From JBBIQS01 sp037442205 (GTDB taxonomy: Bacteria > Myxococcota > Myxococcia > Myxococcales > UBA5297), in the NCBI GenBank assembly GCA_037442205.1, contig JBBIQS010000126.1, positions 1 to 19,304 on the forward strand: DNA of 19,304 nucleotides, written 5' to 3'. A program made the translations under genes and the position numbers. Every line of letters begins with the position of its first letter. Within the stretch, counting starts at the first letter, position 1. This document shows positions 1-7,543 of this stretch, one piece after another. Under the pieces are notes generated by a model. It did no database searches and had not been told where the DNA came from. It saw only the letters and a program-made list of their open reading frames with translations.

Positions 1-126
1 TTCGCGGTCGGGGTCGGTCGCGATGTAGATCTCCTTGGCGTCCCCGGCGGCCTCCTTGAGGTGCTTGGCGATCTTGAGCTTGTCGCGGGGGGTGACGAAG
101 ACGGGGATGAAGCCCTTCTCGATGTC
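1..126 (-). CDS. topA: DNA topoisomerase I fragment (TOPRIM domain part), out of frame with the gene upstream of it
   Basis: Read on the minus strand with codons ending at base 1, this stretch encodes DIEKGFIPVFVTPRDKLK followed by KEIYIATDPDRE. That is the part of the type IA topoisomerase TOPRIM domain around the metal-binding DxDxE-like motif (consensus LATDPDREGEAIAWHL). The enzyme relaxes negative supercoils through a 5'-phosphotyrosine intermediate. The usual N-terminus (VIVESPAKAKTI and the strand after it, some 50 or more residues) is missing. Upstream in this frame there is only Ala/Pro/Arg-rich shadow of the neighbouring gene's linker, with no plausible start. The rest of the gene would lie beyond base 1. 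The fragment is therefore either the end of a chimeric assembly or a truncated gene. Its identity is fairly secure; its status as an expressed gene is doubtful. Confidence 0.6.
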
Positions 127-482
127 GCTGTGGACCGCGCCCGCGGCCCGGGGGGCGGGGCGATGGTCGGGCGGCGAGCCGGGGCGGCGGGGGCCGAGGC
201 CGGCAGCGGGGTGCGATCGTCGATTGCACCGGCGCCCACCGCAGCGGCGCGAGGCGCGGCCTCCTCCTCGGCGGCGGGCTCCTGCGCCGGAGCGGACGCG
301 GTCGCCGACATCGGCGTTCCGCTGCCCAAGAACCCGTTGAGGCGCGCGAACATGTACAGCGCCTGGTTGATCAGGTTGTCGCGCTCGCTGCCCATCTCCT
401 GGGCCATCTGCTCCATGGCCGCCCAGATGTGGTCGGCGATGGCCACTTTGCGTTGCGGTCGCGCGGTATTCGGCTCGCTCAT
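1..482 (-). CDS. Ribbon-helix-helix N-terminal domain protein, probably the start of an RHH-FHA protein, broken near base 130-150
   Basis: The ATG at 482-480 opens a frame with a GGGGTGA-type ribosome binding site a few bases upstream. The product begins MSEPNTARPQRKVAIADHIW, followed by EQMAQEMGSERDNLINQALY and MFARLNGFL. This looks like a ribbon-helix-helix or CopG-like dimerisation/DNA-binding segment of about 50 residues. An Ala/Pro-rich linker of about 60 residues follows. From memory of the family, myxobacterial proteins of this type continue into an FHA phosphothreonine-binding domain. Here that domain never appears: beyond about base 150 the frame becomes Ser/Thr/Pro/Arg-rich because it is a shadow of a topoisomerase I fragment one frame away. 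Only the first 110 or so residues should be trusted. The frame stays open to the window edge. Confidence 0.6.
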   Translation of the reverse strand, partial: MSEPNTARPQRKVAIADHIWAAMEQMAQEMGSERDNLINQALYMFARLNGFLGSGTPMSATASAPAQEPAAEEEAAPRAAAVGAGAIDDRTPLPASAPAAPARRPTIAPPPGPRARSTATSRRASSPSSSPPATSSRSPSTSRRPPGTPRRSTSRPTPTA

Positions 483-519
483 CACGATGTCACCCCGGAA
501 TTCCTCAAGGATCTACCAT

Positions 520-531
520 CGGGCATGCCCG
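520..531. promoter_or_regulatory. 12-bp perfect palindrome upstream of the RHH gene, possible operator
   Basis: CGGGCATGCCCG is a perfect 12-bp inverted repeat in the 89-base gap between the second lipoprotein gene and the ribbon-helix-helix start at 482. It sits about 38 bases upstream of that start, between weak minus-strand promoter-like hexamers (TTGTGC and TAGATC). A regulatory role is inferred from position and symmetry only. Confidence 0.25.
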
Positions 532-571
532 TGGCACAATTTTCTGCAATTTCCCAGGGCTGGCGGGGCCG

Positions 572-2320
572 CTAGAACTTGGCGATTCCGCTGCTGGCGT
601 CCGAGGTGCGCAGCGCGGCCGGGTTGAGCTCGAGCACGACGTTGCCGCCCTCGAAGGCGACGTAGAAGAAGCCGAGCCCCGGGTCGTACGCCACCGCTCC
701 GGGCATGCTGAGGTTGGTCACCGGCAGGGTGAAGGGGTCGATCCCCGAGGTGACTGCGATCGCCGACTGGTCGCCGCGGTTGGGATTGGCGGCGCTCACG
801 GTGAAGGCCAGCGCCGCGCTGGCGGCATCGAGAGTGTCGGCGGCCCAGAAATAGCTGCCGACGTAGCGGAACGAGCCGCCCTTCTCCACCCGACCGAGGA
901 CGCCGTCGACGGTCCCGGTCACCAGGTAGTTCCCCACTTTGGCGCGCACCGAGTAGGTCGGCTTCGCCGGAGCGCAGGGGTCCACGGCGGCCAGCGTCAG
1001 GTGGCCCTGGGCCACCGCAGCCACCTCGGCCGAACAGTCTATTTTTCCCGCCGGCACGGCAGCGCCCTCGAACACCACCAGGTCGCCCACCAGGACTCCC
1101 AGCGCGGCGAAGTCCCTGTTGTCGCTCAGGTCGGTGCCGGCGAGGGTGCCAGCGCGCGAGCCCAGGCCCGGGAGCGCTCCCTCGTAGGTGACGTTCACCG
1201 TCTGGGTCTGCAGCTTGCCGCGGGTCAGGGACAGGTTGCCGATGCCGGCGTTGACGTCGCTGGTGACAGTCGCCGTCGCGTCGGCGCCGGTGACGTCGAT
1301 CAGCCGCGCCTTGCCGCCGTCGATCAGGTAGACGTTGCCGTTCGAAGAGGTGACCATCACCGGGGAGACGGTGGTGGTGCCGTTGGGCAAGGTCACGGTG
1401 ACGTTCGGTCCGCCGATGGCCACGCCGCGGGCATTGCCCGGGACCGGGATCGGGTTGGCCAGCGGAGCCACCAGCGACCGGCTCGACAACCGGAAGGCGA
1501 ACACGCCAGAGCAGGGCTTGGCCGGCGGGACACAGGCTTCGGAGTCGAGGACGCCATAGACCAGGTCGCCGAAGGTCGGGCTGCCCGGCGCCTGATCGAC
1601 CGAGAGCGCCAGGACCGGGCCGCCGACGTCGTAGCGCTGGACCTCGCCGGTGGAGAGGTTCACCACCGCCAGGCCCCCTGCCCTGCCGGCGCCGTCGTCG
1701 GCGGTGCGCCGATCGCCGACCAGGACCAGCTCCGAGCTGCCCGGGACCGCGACCAGCGCCTGCGGCACCGACAGTCCGAGCGAGACCTTGGTGGACACCG
1801 TCACCTGCGCGAGCCCCGCCGGGTTGGAGACCAGCGAGGGATCGAAACTGGCAGCGGCCAGGATCCCGGTGGGGCCCTGCGCGGCGGCGAGCACCGCCAC
1901 GACCTTTCCGTCGGCGGCCGGCTTGGGGACCGCCACCGCCAGCGAGGTGTCGGGCACCGCGACCTCGCCCAGGCGCGTCAGGCCGACGGTGGTCAGCACC
2001 GTCATCTGCGAGGTCGCCGACGACAGCGCGAACGCCAGCGGGGCGGTGCTCTGATCGGAAGGCTCGGTGTAGGCGCCCAGCGCCCTCGGATAGGGCGCGG
2101 TGGGGATGGCCAGCGGGAATATCGGATTCGGGCCGCGCTGATAGCCTCGCGGCGAGCTCGCCAGGTTGACCGCCCGCAGCAGCGCGGTGCCGGTATTGGC
2201 CACCAGCAGGTTTCGTCCAGCCAGGGCCATCGAGTTGGGGCCGGCAAGCTCGACCACCGGGGTGGTGGTGGTGCTCTGGCAGGCCGACAGCACCAGCAGC
2301 GCCAGTGACAGCCGCTTCAT
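572..2320 (-). CDS. Large predicted lipoprotein, beta-propeller-like, 582 aa
   Basis: The product starts MKRLSLALLVLSACQ, a short signal peptide ending in lipobox LSAC with lipidation at Cys14, so it should be anchored at the cell envelope. A strong GGAGGT ribosome binding site lies 5-6 bases before the ATG. The mature part has repeated short hydrophobic strands and phrases such as NSMALAGRNLLVANTGTA and AVAYDPGLGFFYVAFEGG. These resemble the blades of WD40/YVTN-type propellers, although I cannot define a family. The start overlaps the stop of the upstream lipoprotein gene by four bases (ATGA), so the two are probably translationally coupled and functionally paired. Both sit downstream of the tetrapyrrole genes. 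Function unknown. The gene and its export are secure; the fold is inference. Confidence 0.85.
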   Translation of the reverse strand: MKRLSLALLVLSACQSTTTTPVVELAGPNSMALAGRNLLVANTGTALLRAVNLASSPRGYQRGPNPIFPLAIPTAPYPRALGAYTEPSDQSTAPLAFALSSATSQMTVLTTVGLTRLGEVAVPDTSLAVAVPKPAADGKVVAVLAAAQGPTGILAAASFDPSLVSNPAGLAQVTVSTKVSLGLSVPQALVAVPGSSELVLVGDRRTADDGAGRAGGLAVVNLSTGEVQRYDVGGPVLALSVDQAPGSPTFGDLVYGVLDSEACVPPAKPCSGVFAFRLSSRSLVAPLANPIPVPGNARGVAIGGPNVTVTLPNGTTTVSPVMVTSSNGNVYLIDGGKARLIDVTGADATATVTSDVNAGIGNLSLTRGKLQTQTVNVTYEGALPGLGSRAGTLAGTDLSDNRDFAALGVLVGDLVVFEGAAVPAGKIDCSAEVAAVAQGHLTLAAVDPCAPAKPTYSVRAKVGNYLVTGTVDGVLGRVEKGGSFRYVGSYFWAADTLDAASAALAFTVSAANPNRGDQSAIAVTSGIDPFTLPVTNLSMPGAVAYDPGLGFFYVAFEGGNVVLELNPAALRTSDASSGIAKF

Positions 2321-3603
2321 TGGCCACCTCCGTTGACGAGCTCGGGGGTGGTGGCGAGCTTGGAAACCACTGTGGCTCCGCGGGGACGAGTCAGATCAGG
2401 GATGTCCACCAGGTCGACGCTGTTGTTGCCGAAGTCGGCGACGAAAAGGCGCGTCGTGCCGCTGGAAAGGGTCACGTAGGCGATGCCCGAGGGCCCGCTG
2501 AAGCCCTGCACCAGGCCGGCAACTTCGCCGATCTCGTCGTCGTAGAGCGCCAGCTGATTGGCGGTGGTGCAGGAGATGGCCACCAGGTCGCGGCGGCCGG
2601 CGCGGGGAACCACCTTCACGGTGGTCGGGCCCAGCGGCGTGGGCGTGAAGCTGAGCAGCTGGTGGCGGGGCGCTCCCGAGACCGGGTCCACGGAGATGTC
2701 GATGATCGCCAGGCCGTCCGGGCCGGAGGCAGGAAGGTCGTTGTTGCTCGCCGTCCCGCGGACCGCCATGAAGAGCCGGTTGCCATCGGAGGAGATAGCC
2801 AATCCGCGGGCCTCCTTGAGCCGGGTGTCGCTGAGCAGGTCGCCGAGCGTGGCGTTGGGATTGGCGGGATCGAACAGGCGCAGCACCGCGTCGTGGCTGG
2901 CCAGCGCCTTGCCAGCCAGGTACACGCCGGCCGGCGAGATCGCCAGGCCCTCCGACGGAGCGAGCCCGATGTCGTGGAAGACGAAGCTCTGCGGGTCGGT
3001 GGGGGCCTCGGCGTCGATCTCCACCAGGTAGCTCGTCCCGGTGATCGTGCCGACCGCGGTGCTGCGCAAGTGGTTGACGTAGAGCTTCGAGCCTCTGACG
3101 GCGGCGCCGAAGGCATCGATCACCGCGCTGTTCGCGTTGGCGAGCGGAATCCCCTGGCTCAGGCAGTCGGGGCTGGACTGGTCCCAGCAGGTGAGCTTGG
3201 CGCCGTCGGCGCGCAGCGCGTAGAGCTGGTTCCTGGCGCGCGTGGGAATGAACAACGTGCGCTGGGAGGCACTGGCCCCGGTCGGCTGGTAGAGGGCGAA
3301 CTGGCCGCCGAAGCTGTCGATCAAGGCGACGCCGTCGCCAGCGATCGGCGCATCGACCACCGGAGGCAGGCTCGCGGGCAGCTTGCCGAGATCGATCGCC
3401 ACGACCGCCGCGCGGGTATAGCGCCGGTCGATGTTGGAGCTCACCACGTAGAGCACGCCGGGGGTGCCGGGCGCAGTCTGCACCACCTCTACCGAGACCG
3501 GCCAGTAGATGTAGTGCTGCGGATCGAGCGGAGTCCCCGGGGCCTGCTCGGCGCAGGAGGCCAGGGCCACGAGGGCCAGAAGAATGGAGATTTTTCGGGA
3601 CAT
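2317..3603 (-). CDS. Predicted lipoprotein with propeller-like repeats, 428 aa
   Basis: The N-terminus MSRKISILLALVALASCAEQ is a lipoprotein signal with lipobox LASC (Cys17). Residues around 50-420 contain recurring patterns such as GVLYVVSSNIDRR, GLAISSDGNRLFMAVRG and TTRLFVADFGNNSVDLVDI. These are characteristic of YVTN/NHL-like beta-propeller surface or periplasmic proteins. No catalytic motif is visible. The ATG at 3603 is supported by the signal peptide, although no good Shine-Dalgarno sequence precedes it. The gene lies 63 bases downstream of cobA-hemD and overlaps the next lipoprotein gene by ATGA at 2317-2320. It may belong to the tetrapyrrole operon or use its own promoter in the 3604-3666 gap. 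Cellular role unknown. Confidence 0.85.
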   Translation of the reverse strand: MSRKISILLALVALASCAEQAPGTPLDPQHYIYWPVSVEVVQTAPGTPGVLYVVSSNIDRRYTRAAVVAIDLGKLPASLPPVVDAPIAGDGVALIDSFGGQFALYQPTGASASQRTLFIPTRARNQLYALRADGAKLTCWDQSSPDCLSQGIPLANANSAVIDAFGAAVRGSKLYVNHLRSTAVGTITGTSYLVEIDAEAPTDPQSFVFHDIGLAPSEGLAISPAGVYLAGKALASHDAVLRLFDPANPNATLGDLLSDTRLKEARGLAISSDGNRLFMAVRGTASNNDLPASGPDGLAIIDISVDPVSGAPRHQLLSFTPTPLGPTTVKVVPRAGRRDLVAISCTTANQLALYDDEIGEVAGLVQGFSGPSGIAYVTLSSGTTRLFVADFGNNSVDLVDIPDLTRPRGATVVSKLATTPELVNGGGQ

Positions 3604-3621
3604 TGGGCGCGCGAAGTCTGT

Positions 3622-3635
3622 CAGCCTGCAGTCTG
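3622..3635. promoter_or_regulatory. Near-palindrome within a putative promoter before the lipoprotein pair
   Basis: CAGCCTGCAGTCTG is symmetric around CTGCAG with a single mismatched pair. On the minus strand a TTGACC hexamer (3639-3644) lies just upstream and resembles a sigma-70 -35 element, while only a weak CAGACT could serve as -10. The palindrome would sit between the two, a usual operator position. This is the only promoter-like signal between cobA-hemD and the lipoprotein genes, and it is tentative. Confidence 0.25.
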
Positions 3636-3666
3636 GGGGGTCAAGAGAAACCTTGCCGGGCCACGG

Positions 3667-5193
3667 CTAGCCGGCGGCGCCGAGCCGATCGATGAGCGCG
3701 CGGGCCAGCGATTCCATAGTCGCTTGCTCTGGCAGAATCGCCACCGCCAGGCCCAGGGACTCCACCGCCCGCGCCGAGGTCGGCCCGATCACCGCGATCC
3801 GAGTCGCCTTGAGGATCTCCAGCGCCTCGCGCGGGTCGAAGTGCTCGACGAAGTTGCGGACCGCCGACGGACTGGCGAAGACCACGCTCGACAGCCTCCC
3901 CTGCCTCGCCCGCTCCCTGACCGCCGAGACGTCCGCCGCCGGCCGAATGCTTCGATAGGCGGCCACCAGCTCGACGTGCGCTCCCAGCTTCGCCAACTCG
4001 GCGGGCAGCAGCTCCCGGCCCTCAACCGCCCGGACGATCAGGAAGCGCTTCCCCGAAACCCCGCGCCGAGCGAGCTCGGCCAGCAGCCCCTCGGAGTTGA
4101 ATTCTCCGGGCACCAGGTCGGCCCGCAGGTGCGCCTTGCGGAGCGCCTCGGCGGTGGCCTCGCCCACGACCGCGATTTTTGCCGTTGCCAGCGCCCGCGC
4201 GTCCTTCCCCGCCGCCTCCAGCCGGGCCAGCAGGCTCTCGACGCCGTTGGCGCTCGAGAGCACGACCCAATCGAATTGGTCGAGTGAGGCGATGGCGCGG
4301 TCCAGCGCCTCCCAGCTTTCGGGCGGAGCGATCTCGAGGCAGGGCAGCTCGAGCACCTCCGCCCCCTGCTCCTCGAGCTCGGCCACCAGTTCCGCCGACT
4401 GCCCCTTGGCCCGGGTCAGCACGATGGTGCGGCCGTGCAGCGGCCGCCTGACCAGCCAGTCGAACCGACCCCGCTGCCCGACAGCTTCGCCAAGGAAGAG
4501 GAGGGTCGGCGCCGAGAGAGTCTGAGCCCGCTGCCCGATCTCGTTCAGCGGTGCTTCGACCACCTGCTGCGCCGCCAGCGTCGCCGCGGCGACCACCGCC
4601 GCCGGGGTCGAGGGAGCGCGCCCGCGCTTGATCAGCTCCGCGGCCAGCGCCGGGATGTCCTTGGGATCCAGGTAGATGGCCAGGGTCCCCGGCGCGCTCG
4701 CCAAGGACGAGAGGTCGAGCCCAAAATCGGAAGAGCGGGCGCCCTGCTGCGCAATCGCCAGCACCACCGTCGAGGCGATTCCTTTCTCACTGATCGGAAT
4801 CCCGGCGAATGCCGCTGCCCCCAGCGCCGCGGTCACTCCCGGAACCACCTCGTAGTCGATGCCGGCCTCGTTCAGCGCCGCGCACTCCTCTGCGCCGCGG
4901 GCGAAGATCGACGGGTCGCCGCTCTTGAGGCGCACCACGCACTTCCCGGCGCGCGCCCGGTCCACCAGGATTCGCTGGATCTCCCCCTGCGCCAAGGAGG
5001 GGCGCTCGGCACCCGCCGGCCAGCGCCCGACCGCGATCCGCTCCGCCGACGGCGGAACCGCCTCCAGCAGCCGCGAATCGCAGGGAGAATCGAAGACCAG
5101 CACCTGGGCCCGCGCCAGCAACTGCATGCCGCGCACGGTGATCAGCCCTGGGTTCCCCGGCCCCGCCCCTACCAGGTAGACCCGGCCCGCCAT
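3667..5193 (-). CDS. cobA-hemD: Uroporphyrinogen-III C-methyltransferase / uroporphyrinogen-III synthase fusion, 508 aa
   Basis: Residues 1-245 are a SUMT (CobA/CysG-type) domain beginning AGRVYLVGAGPGNPGLITV, with LKSGDPSIFARG at 89-100 and VVPGVTAALGAAAFAGIP at 117-133. SUMT uses S-adenosylmethionine to make precorrin-2 for sirohaem and cobalamin. Residues 253-508 are uroporphyrinogen-III synthase (RTIVLTRAKGQSAELVAEL at the domain start, VVLSSANGV, SVVFASPSAVRNF, IAVIGPTSARA), which cyclises hydroxymethylbilane. The ATG at 5193 was preferred over longer starts because it overlaps the hemC stop (TGATG), has GGAGAG upstream and directly precedes the conserved fold. Several normally conserved SUMT residues differ: SGDPS where GGDPF is usual, ARG for GRG, and YLDPK where YMG is usual. 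The methyltransferase half may be altered or weak, while the HemD half looks normal. Confidence 0.92.
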   Translation of the reverse strand: MAGRVYLVGAGPGNPGLITVRGMQLLARAQVLVFDSPCDSRLLEAVPPSAERIAVGRWPAGAERPSLAQGEIQRILVDRARAGKCVVRLKSGDPSIFARGAEECAALNEAGIDYEVVPGVTAALGAAAFAGIPISEKGIASTVVLAIAQQGARSSDFGLDLSSLASAPGTLAIYLDPKDIPALAAELIKRGRAPSTPAAVVAAATLAAQQVVEAPLNEIGQRAQTLSAPTLLFLGEAVGQRGRFDWLVRRPLHGRTIVLTRAKGQSAELVAELEEQGAEVLELPCLEIAPPESWEALDRAIASLDQFDWVVLSSANGVESLLARLEAAGKDARALATAKIAVVGEATAEALRKAHLRADLVPGEFNSEGLLAELARRGVSGKRFLIVRAVEGRELLPAELAKLGAHVELVAAYRSIRPAADVSAVRERARQGRLSSVVFASPSAVRNFVEHFDPREALEILKATRIAVIGPTSARAVESLGLAVAILPEQATMESLARALIDRLGAAG

Positions 5194-6137
5194 CAGCTCT
5201 CCGCGGCGCCCAGTGGTCCCACCACCTCGGCCAGGATGGCCTTGGCGCCGCGCTCCATTACCTCGTCGGCGCAAGCCACGCCCAGCGCCTCGACGTCGGC
5301 GATGCTACCGAAGCCCGTCTTTCGCTCGGCGGTCACGGTGCGCGAGCCGTTGGGATGCCCGACCAGCCCGCGGAAGTCGATGTCGTTGCCGCGAATGCGG
5401 GCGTGGGCGGCGATCGGCACCTGGCAGCCGCCTCCCAGCCGCGCCAGGAAGGCGCGCTCGGCGGCCACCGCGATGCGCGTGTCACGATCCTCGAGCGCGA
5501 ACACCCTCCGGCGGGTCTCCTGGTCGCCCTCGCGGGTCTCGATCGCCAGCGCTCCCTGCCCCACCGCCGGCAGCATCGTCTCCGGCTCGAGCAGCTCGGT
5601 GATCCGCTCGGCCATCTCCAGCCGCTTGAGCCCCGCCGCCGCCAGCACCCCTGCGTCCAGCTCCTCGTCGATCTTGCGCAGCCGGGTCTGCACGTTGCCG
5701 CGAATCGAGACCACCTGCAGGTCAGGGCGCCTGGCCATCAGCTGGCAGGCCCGCCGCAGCGAGCTGGTCCCGACCTTTGCCCCCTTGGGCAAGTCCGCGA
5801 GCTTCTTGAACTTCTTGGAGACGAAGGCGTCGCGCGGGTCTTCGCGCACCGGCACCGAGGCCAGCGTCAGGCCCTGCGGCAGCACGGCCGGCATGTCCTT
5901 GAGCGAATGCACCGCCAGGTCCACCGCGCCGCTGAGCAGCTGCTCCTCTAGCTCCTTGACGAACAGGCCCTTGCCGCCGACCTTGGCCAGCGGCGAGTCG
6001 AGGATCTTGTCGCCCTTGGTGACGATCTCCACCAGCTCGACTTCCAGCCCGGTCTCGCGCTCCCTGAGCCGGGCGCTGATGTGCCGCGCCTGCCACAGCG
6101 CCAGCGGGCTGCGGCGAGTGCCGATCTTGATCTTCAT
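5193..6137 (-). CDS. hemC: Porphobilinogen deaminase (hydroxymethylbilane synthase), 314 aa
   Basis: This cytosolic enzyme polymerises four porphobilinogen molecules into hydroxymethylbilane, the substrate of the HemD domain encoded next. The protein begins MKIKIGTRRSPLALWQA, the family signature. It carries HSLKDMP with the catalytic Asp at 81, the substrate-binding arginines in TSSLRRACQL and SIRGNVQTRL, and Cys238 in LGGGCQVPI, which carries the dipyrromethane cofactor. Length is normal for the family. Its start overlaps the hemA stop (ATGA, 6134-6137) and its stop overlaps the cobA-hemD start by one base, so the three genes are translationally coupled. A GGAG ribosome binding site lies five bases before the ATG. 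Confidence 0.97.
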   Translation of the reverse strand: MKIKIGTRRSPLALWQARHISARLRERETGLEVELVEIVTKGDKILDSPLAKVGGKGLFVKELEEQLLSGAVDLAVHSLKDMPAVLPQGLTLASVPVREDPRDAFVSKKFKKLADLPKGAKVGTSSLRRACQLMARRPDLQVVSIRGNVQTRLRKIDEELDAGVLAAAGLKRLEMAERITELLEPETMLPAVGQGALAIETREGDQETRRRVFALEDRDTRIAVAAERAFLARLGGGCQVPIAAHARIRGNDIDFRGLVGHPNGSRTVTAERKTGFGSIADVEALGVACADEVMERGAKAILAEVVGPLGAAES

Positions 6138-7540
6138 GAAGGCTCCAGCTCGTTGCGCCCCGCCGCGGCCGCTGCCGGCTCTGGGGCGGGCCGTCGCTCG
6201 GGCTCGCCCGCCTTGGCAGCGCCGTTGGGCTTGGCGGCGGCCGGGGGATTGGGTTTGTCGGACTCGTGGAGGTCGAACAGCTCGGCGACCACTCCGGCCA
6301 CCTGGGCCGCCTGTTCGGCGCCGGCCTTGCCCGCGTCGCGCAGCTTCACCGTGGGGAAGTGCAGCAGCTTGTTGACGATGGCCTTGCCCATCGCCTCGAT
6401 CGACTTGCGCTGCTTGGGCGTCAGCTCCTCCTCACCGAACAGCGACAGCGTCTTCTCCACCTCGAGGCGGGCGATCTCCTCGGCGCGGTTGCGCAGCAGC
6501 GCCAGCACCGGCACCGCGTCGCGCACCTGCCGCGCCCTGAGGAAGCGCTCGACCTCCTCGGCGACGATCGCCTCGGCCCGCTTGGCCTCCTGCTCGCGCG
6601 CCGAGCGCCCCTGGTCGACCACGTGCTGCAGGTCGTCGACGTCGTAGGCGTAGACGTTCTCCAGCTTGTCCACCCCGGGCTCGATGTCGCGGGGCACCGC
6701 CAGATCCACCAGGAACAGCGGGCGGTAATGGCGCTGCTTGAGCACCGAGTGGATCATCGACACCGTCAGCACCGGCCGCTGGGCGGCGGTCGAGCTGACC
6801 ACGATGTCGGCCTCGGCCAGCAGGTCGGTCAGCTTCTCCCAGGGGTGGGCGATGCCCCCGACCTCGAGCGCCAGGTTCTGGGCGCGCTCCAGGGTGCGGT
6901 TGACCACCAGGATCCGCGAAGTCCCCTCGGACAGATGCTTGGCGCACAGCTCGCTCATCGCGCCGGCGCCCACCAGCAGCACCGTGCGCCCGTCGAGCCC
7001 GCCAAAGATCTTGCGCGCCAGCTCCACCGCCGCCGAGGCCATCGACACCGGCGACGAGCCGATCGAGGTCTCGGTGCGCACCCGCTTGGCGGTGGCGAAG
7101 GCCGCCTGCGCCGCCTGGGTCATGGCCCCGGCGATCGACGCCGCCTCCTGGGCCCCGGCGAAGGAGTCCTTGACCTGCCCCAGGATCTGCGGCTCCCCCA
7201 GGATCATCGAGTCCAGGCTGCAGCAGACCCGGAACAGGTGGGTGAGCGCCTCGCCGCCGCTGCGGGTGTAGAGCGAATTCTCGGCGCCCGGGCCTCCGCG
7301 CTGCGCCAGGCAGCGCTTGACCGACTCAGCTCCCTCCGCCCCGCCGTAGACGTAGGCCTCGACCCGGTTGCAGGTGGAGACCAGCATCGCCTCCTCCACC
7401 CCGTCCTGGGCCTTGAGCTGGCTGAGCAGCTGCGGCAGCTCGCCGGAGGCGACCGCCAGCCGCTCGCGCACCTCGACCGGCGCGGTCTTGTGCGACAGGC
7501 CGACCAGCGAATAGACGCGCGGATTGGTGGGAGCGACCAT
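6134..7540 (-). CDS. hemA: Glutamyl-tRNA reductase, 468 aa
   Basis: This enzyme performs the first committed step of C5-pathway tetrapyrrole synthesis, reducing glutamyl-tRNA(Glu) to glutamate-1-semialdehyde with NADPH. The N-terminus contains YSLVGLSHKTAPVEVRERL, and STCNRVEAY holds the catalytic Cys57. LTHLFRVCCSLDSMILGEPQ and ILGQVKDSFAGA are further family signatures. A Rossmann motif (VLLVGAGAMSELCAKHL) binds NADPH, followed by NRTLERA and VVSSTAAQRPV. The C-terminus is a helical dimerisation region followed by about 35 Ala/Pro/Glu-rich residues that lengthen the protein beyond the usual 420-440. It lies three bases downstream of the ccsA-like gene and overlaps hemC by four bases, consistent with a single operon. 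In many bacteria HemA is feedback-controlled by haem; nothing in this sequence proves that here. Confidence 0.97.
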   Translation of the reverse strand: MVAPTNPRVYSLVGLSHKTAPVEVRERLAVASGELPQLLSQLKAQDGVEEAMLVSTCNRVEAYVYGGAEGAESVKRCLAQRGGPGAENSLYTRSGGEALTHLFRVCCSLDSMILGEPQILGQVKDSFAGAQEAASIAGAMTQAAQAAFATAKRVRTETSIGSSPVSMASAAVELARKIFGGLDGRTVLLVGAGAMSELCAKHLSEGTSRILVVNRTLERAQNLALEVGGIAHPWEKLTDLLAEADIVVSSTAAQRPVLTVSMIHSVLKQRHYRPLFLVDLAVPRDIEPGVDKLENVYAYDVDDLQHVVDQGRSAREQEAKRAEAIVAEEVERFLRARQVRDAVPVLALLRNRAEEIARLEVEKTLSLFGEEELTPKQRKSIEAMGKAIVNKLLHFPTVKLRDAGKAGAEQAAQVAGVVAELFDLHESDKPNPPAAAKPNGAAKAGEPERRPAPEPAAAAAGRNELEPS

Positions 7541-7543
7541 GGG

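Noticed and set aside
513..2327. A second long minus-strand frame overlapping the 582-aa lipoprotein gene
   Set aside because: It has Arg/Gly-rich shadow composition, whereas the alternative frame has a lipoprotein signal, a strong ribosome binding site and ATGA coupling.
2305..4287. A plus-strand open frame of 660 codons opposite the lipoprotein and cobA-hemD genes
   Set aside because: Its composition is Arg/Gly/Ala/His-rich with no recognisable domain. It is a high-GC shadow of well-supported minus-strand genes and even spans the gap between them.
4435..6375. A plus-strand open frame of 646 codons opposite cobA-hemD, hemC and hemA
   Set aside because: It runs antisense through three unmistakable enzymes, has low-complexity Ser/Arg/Pro composition and no ribosome binding site.
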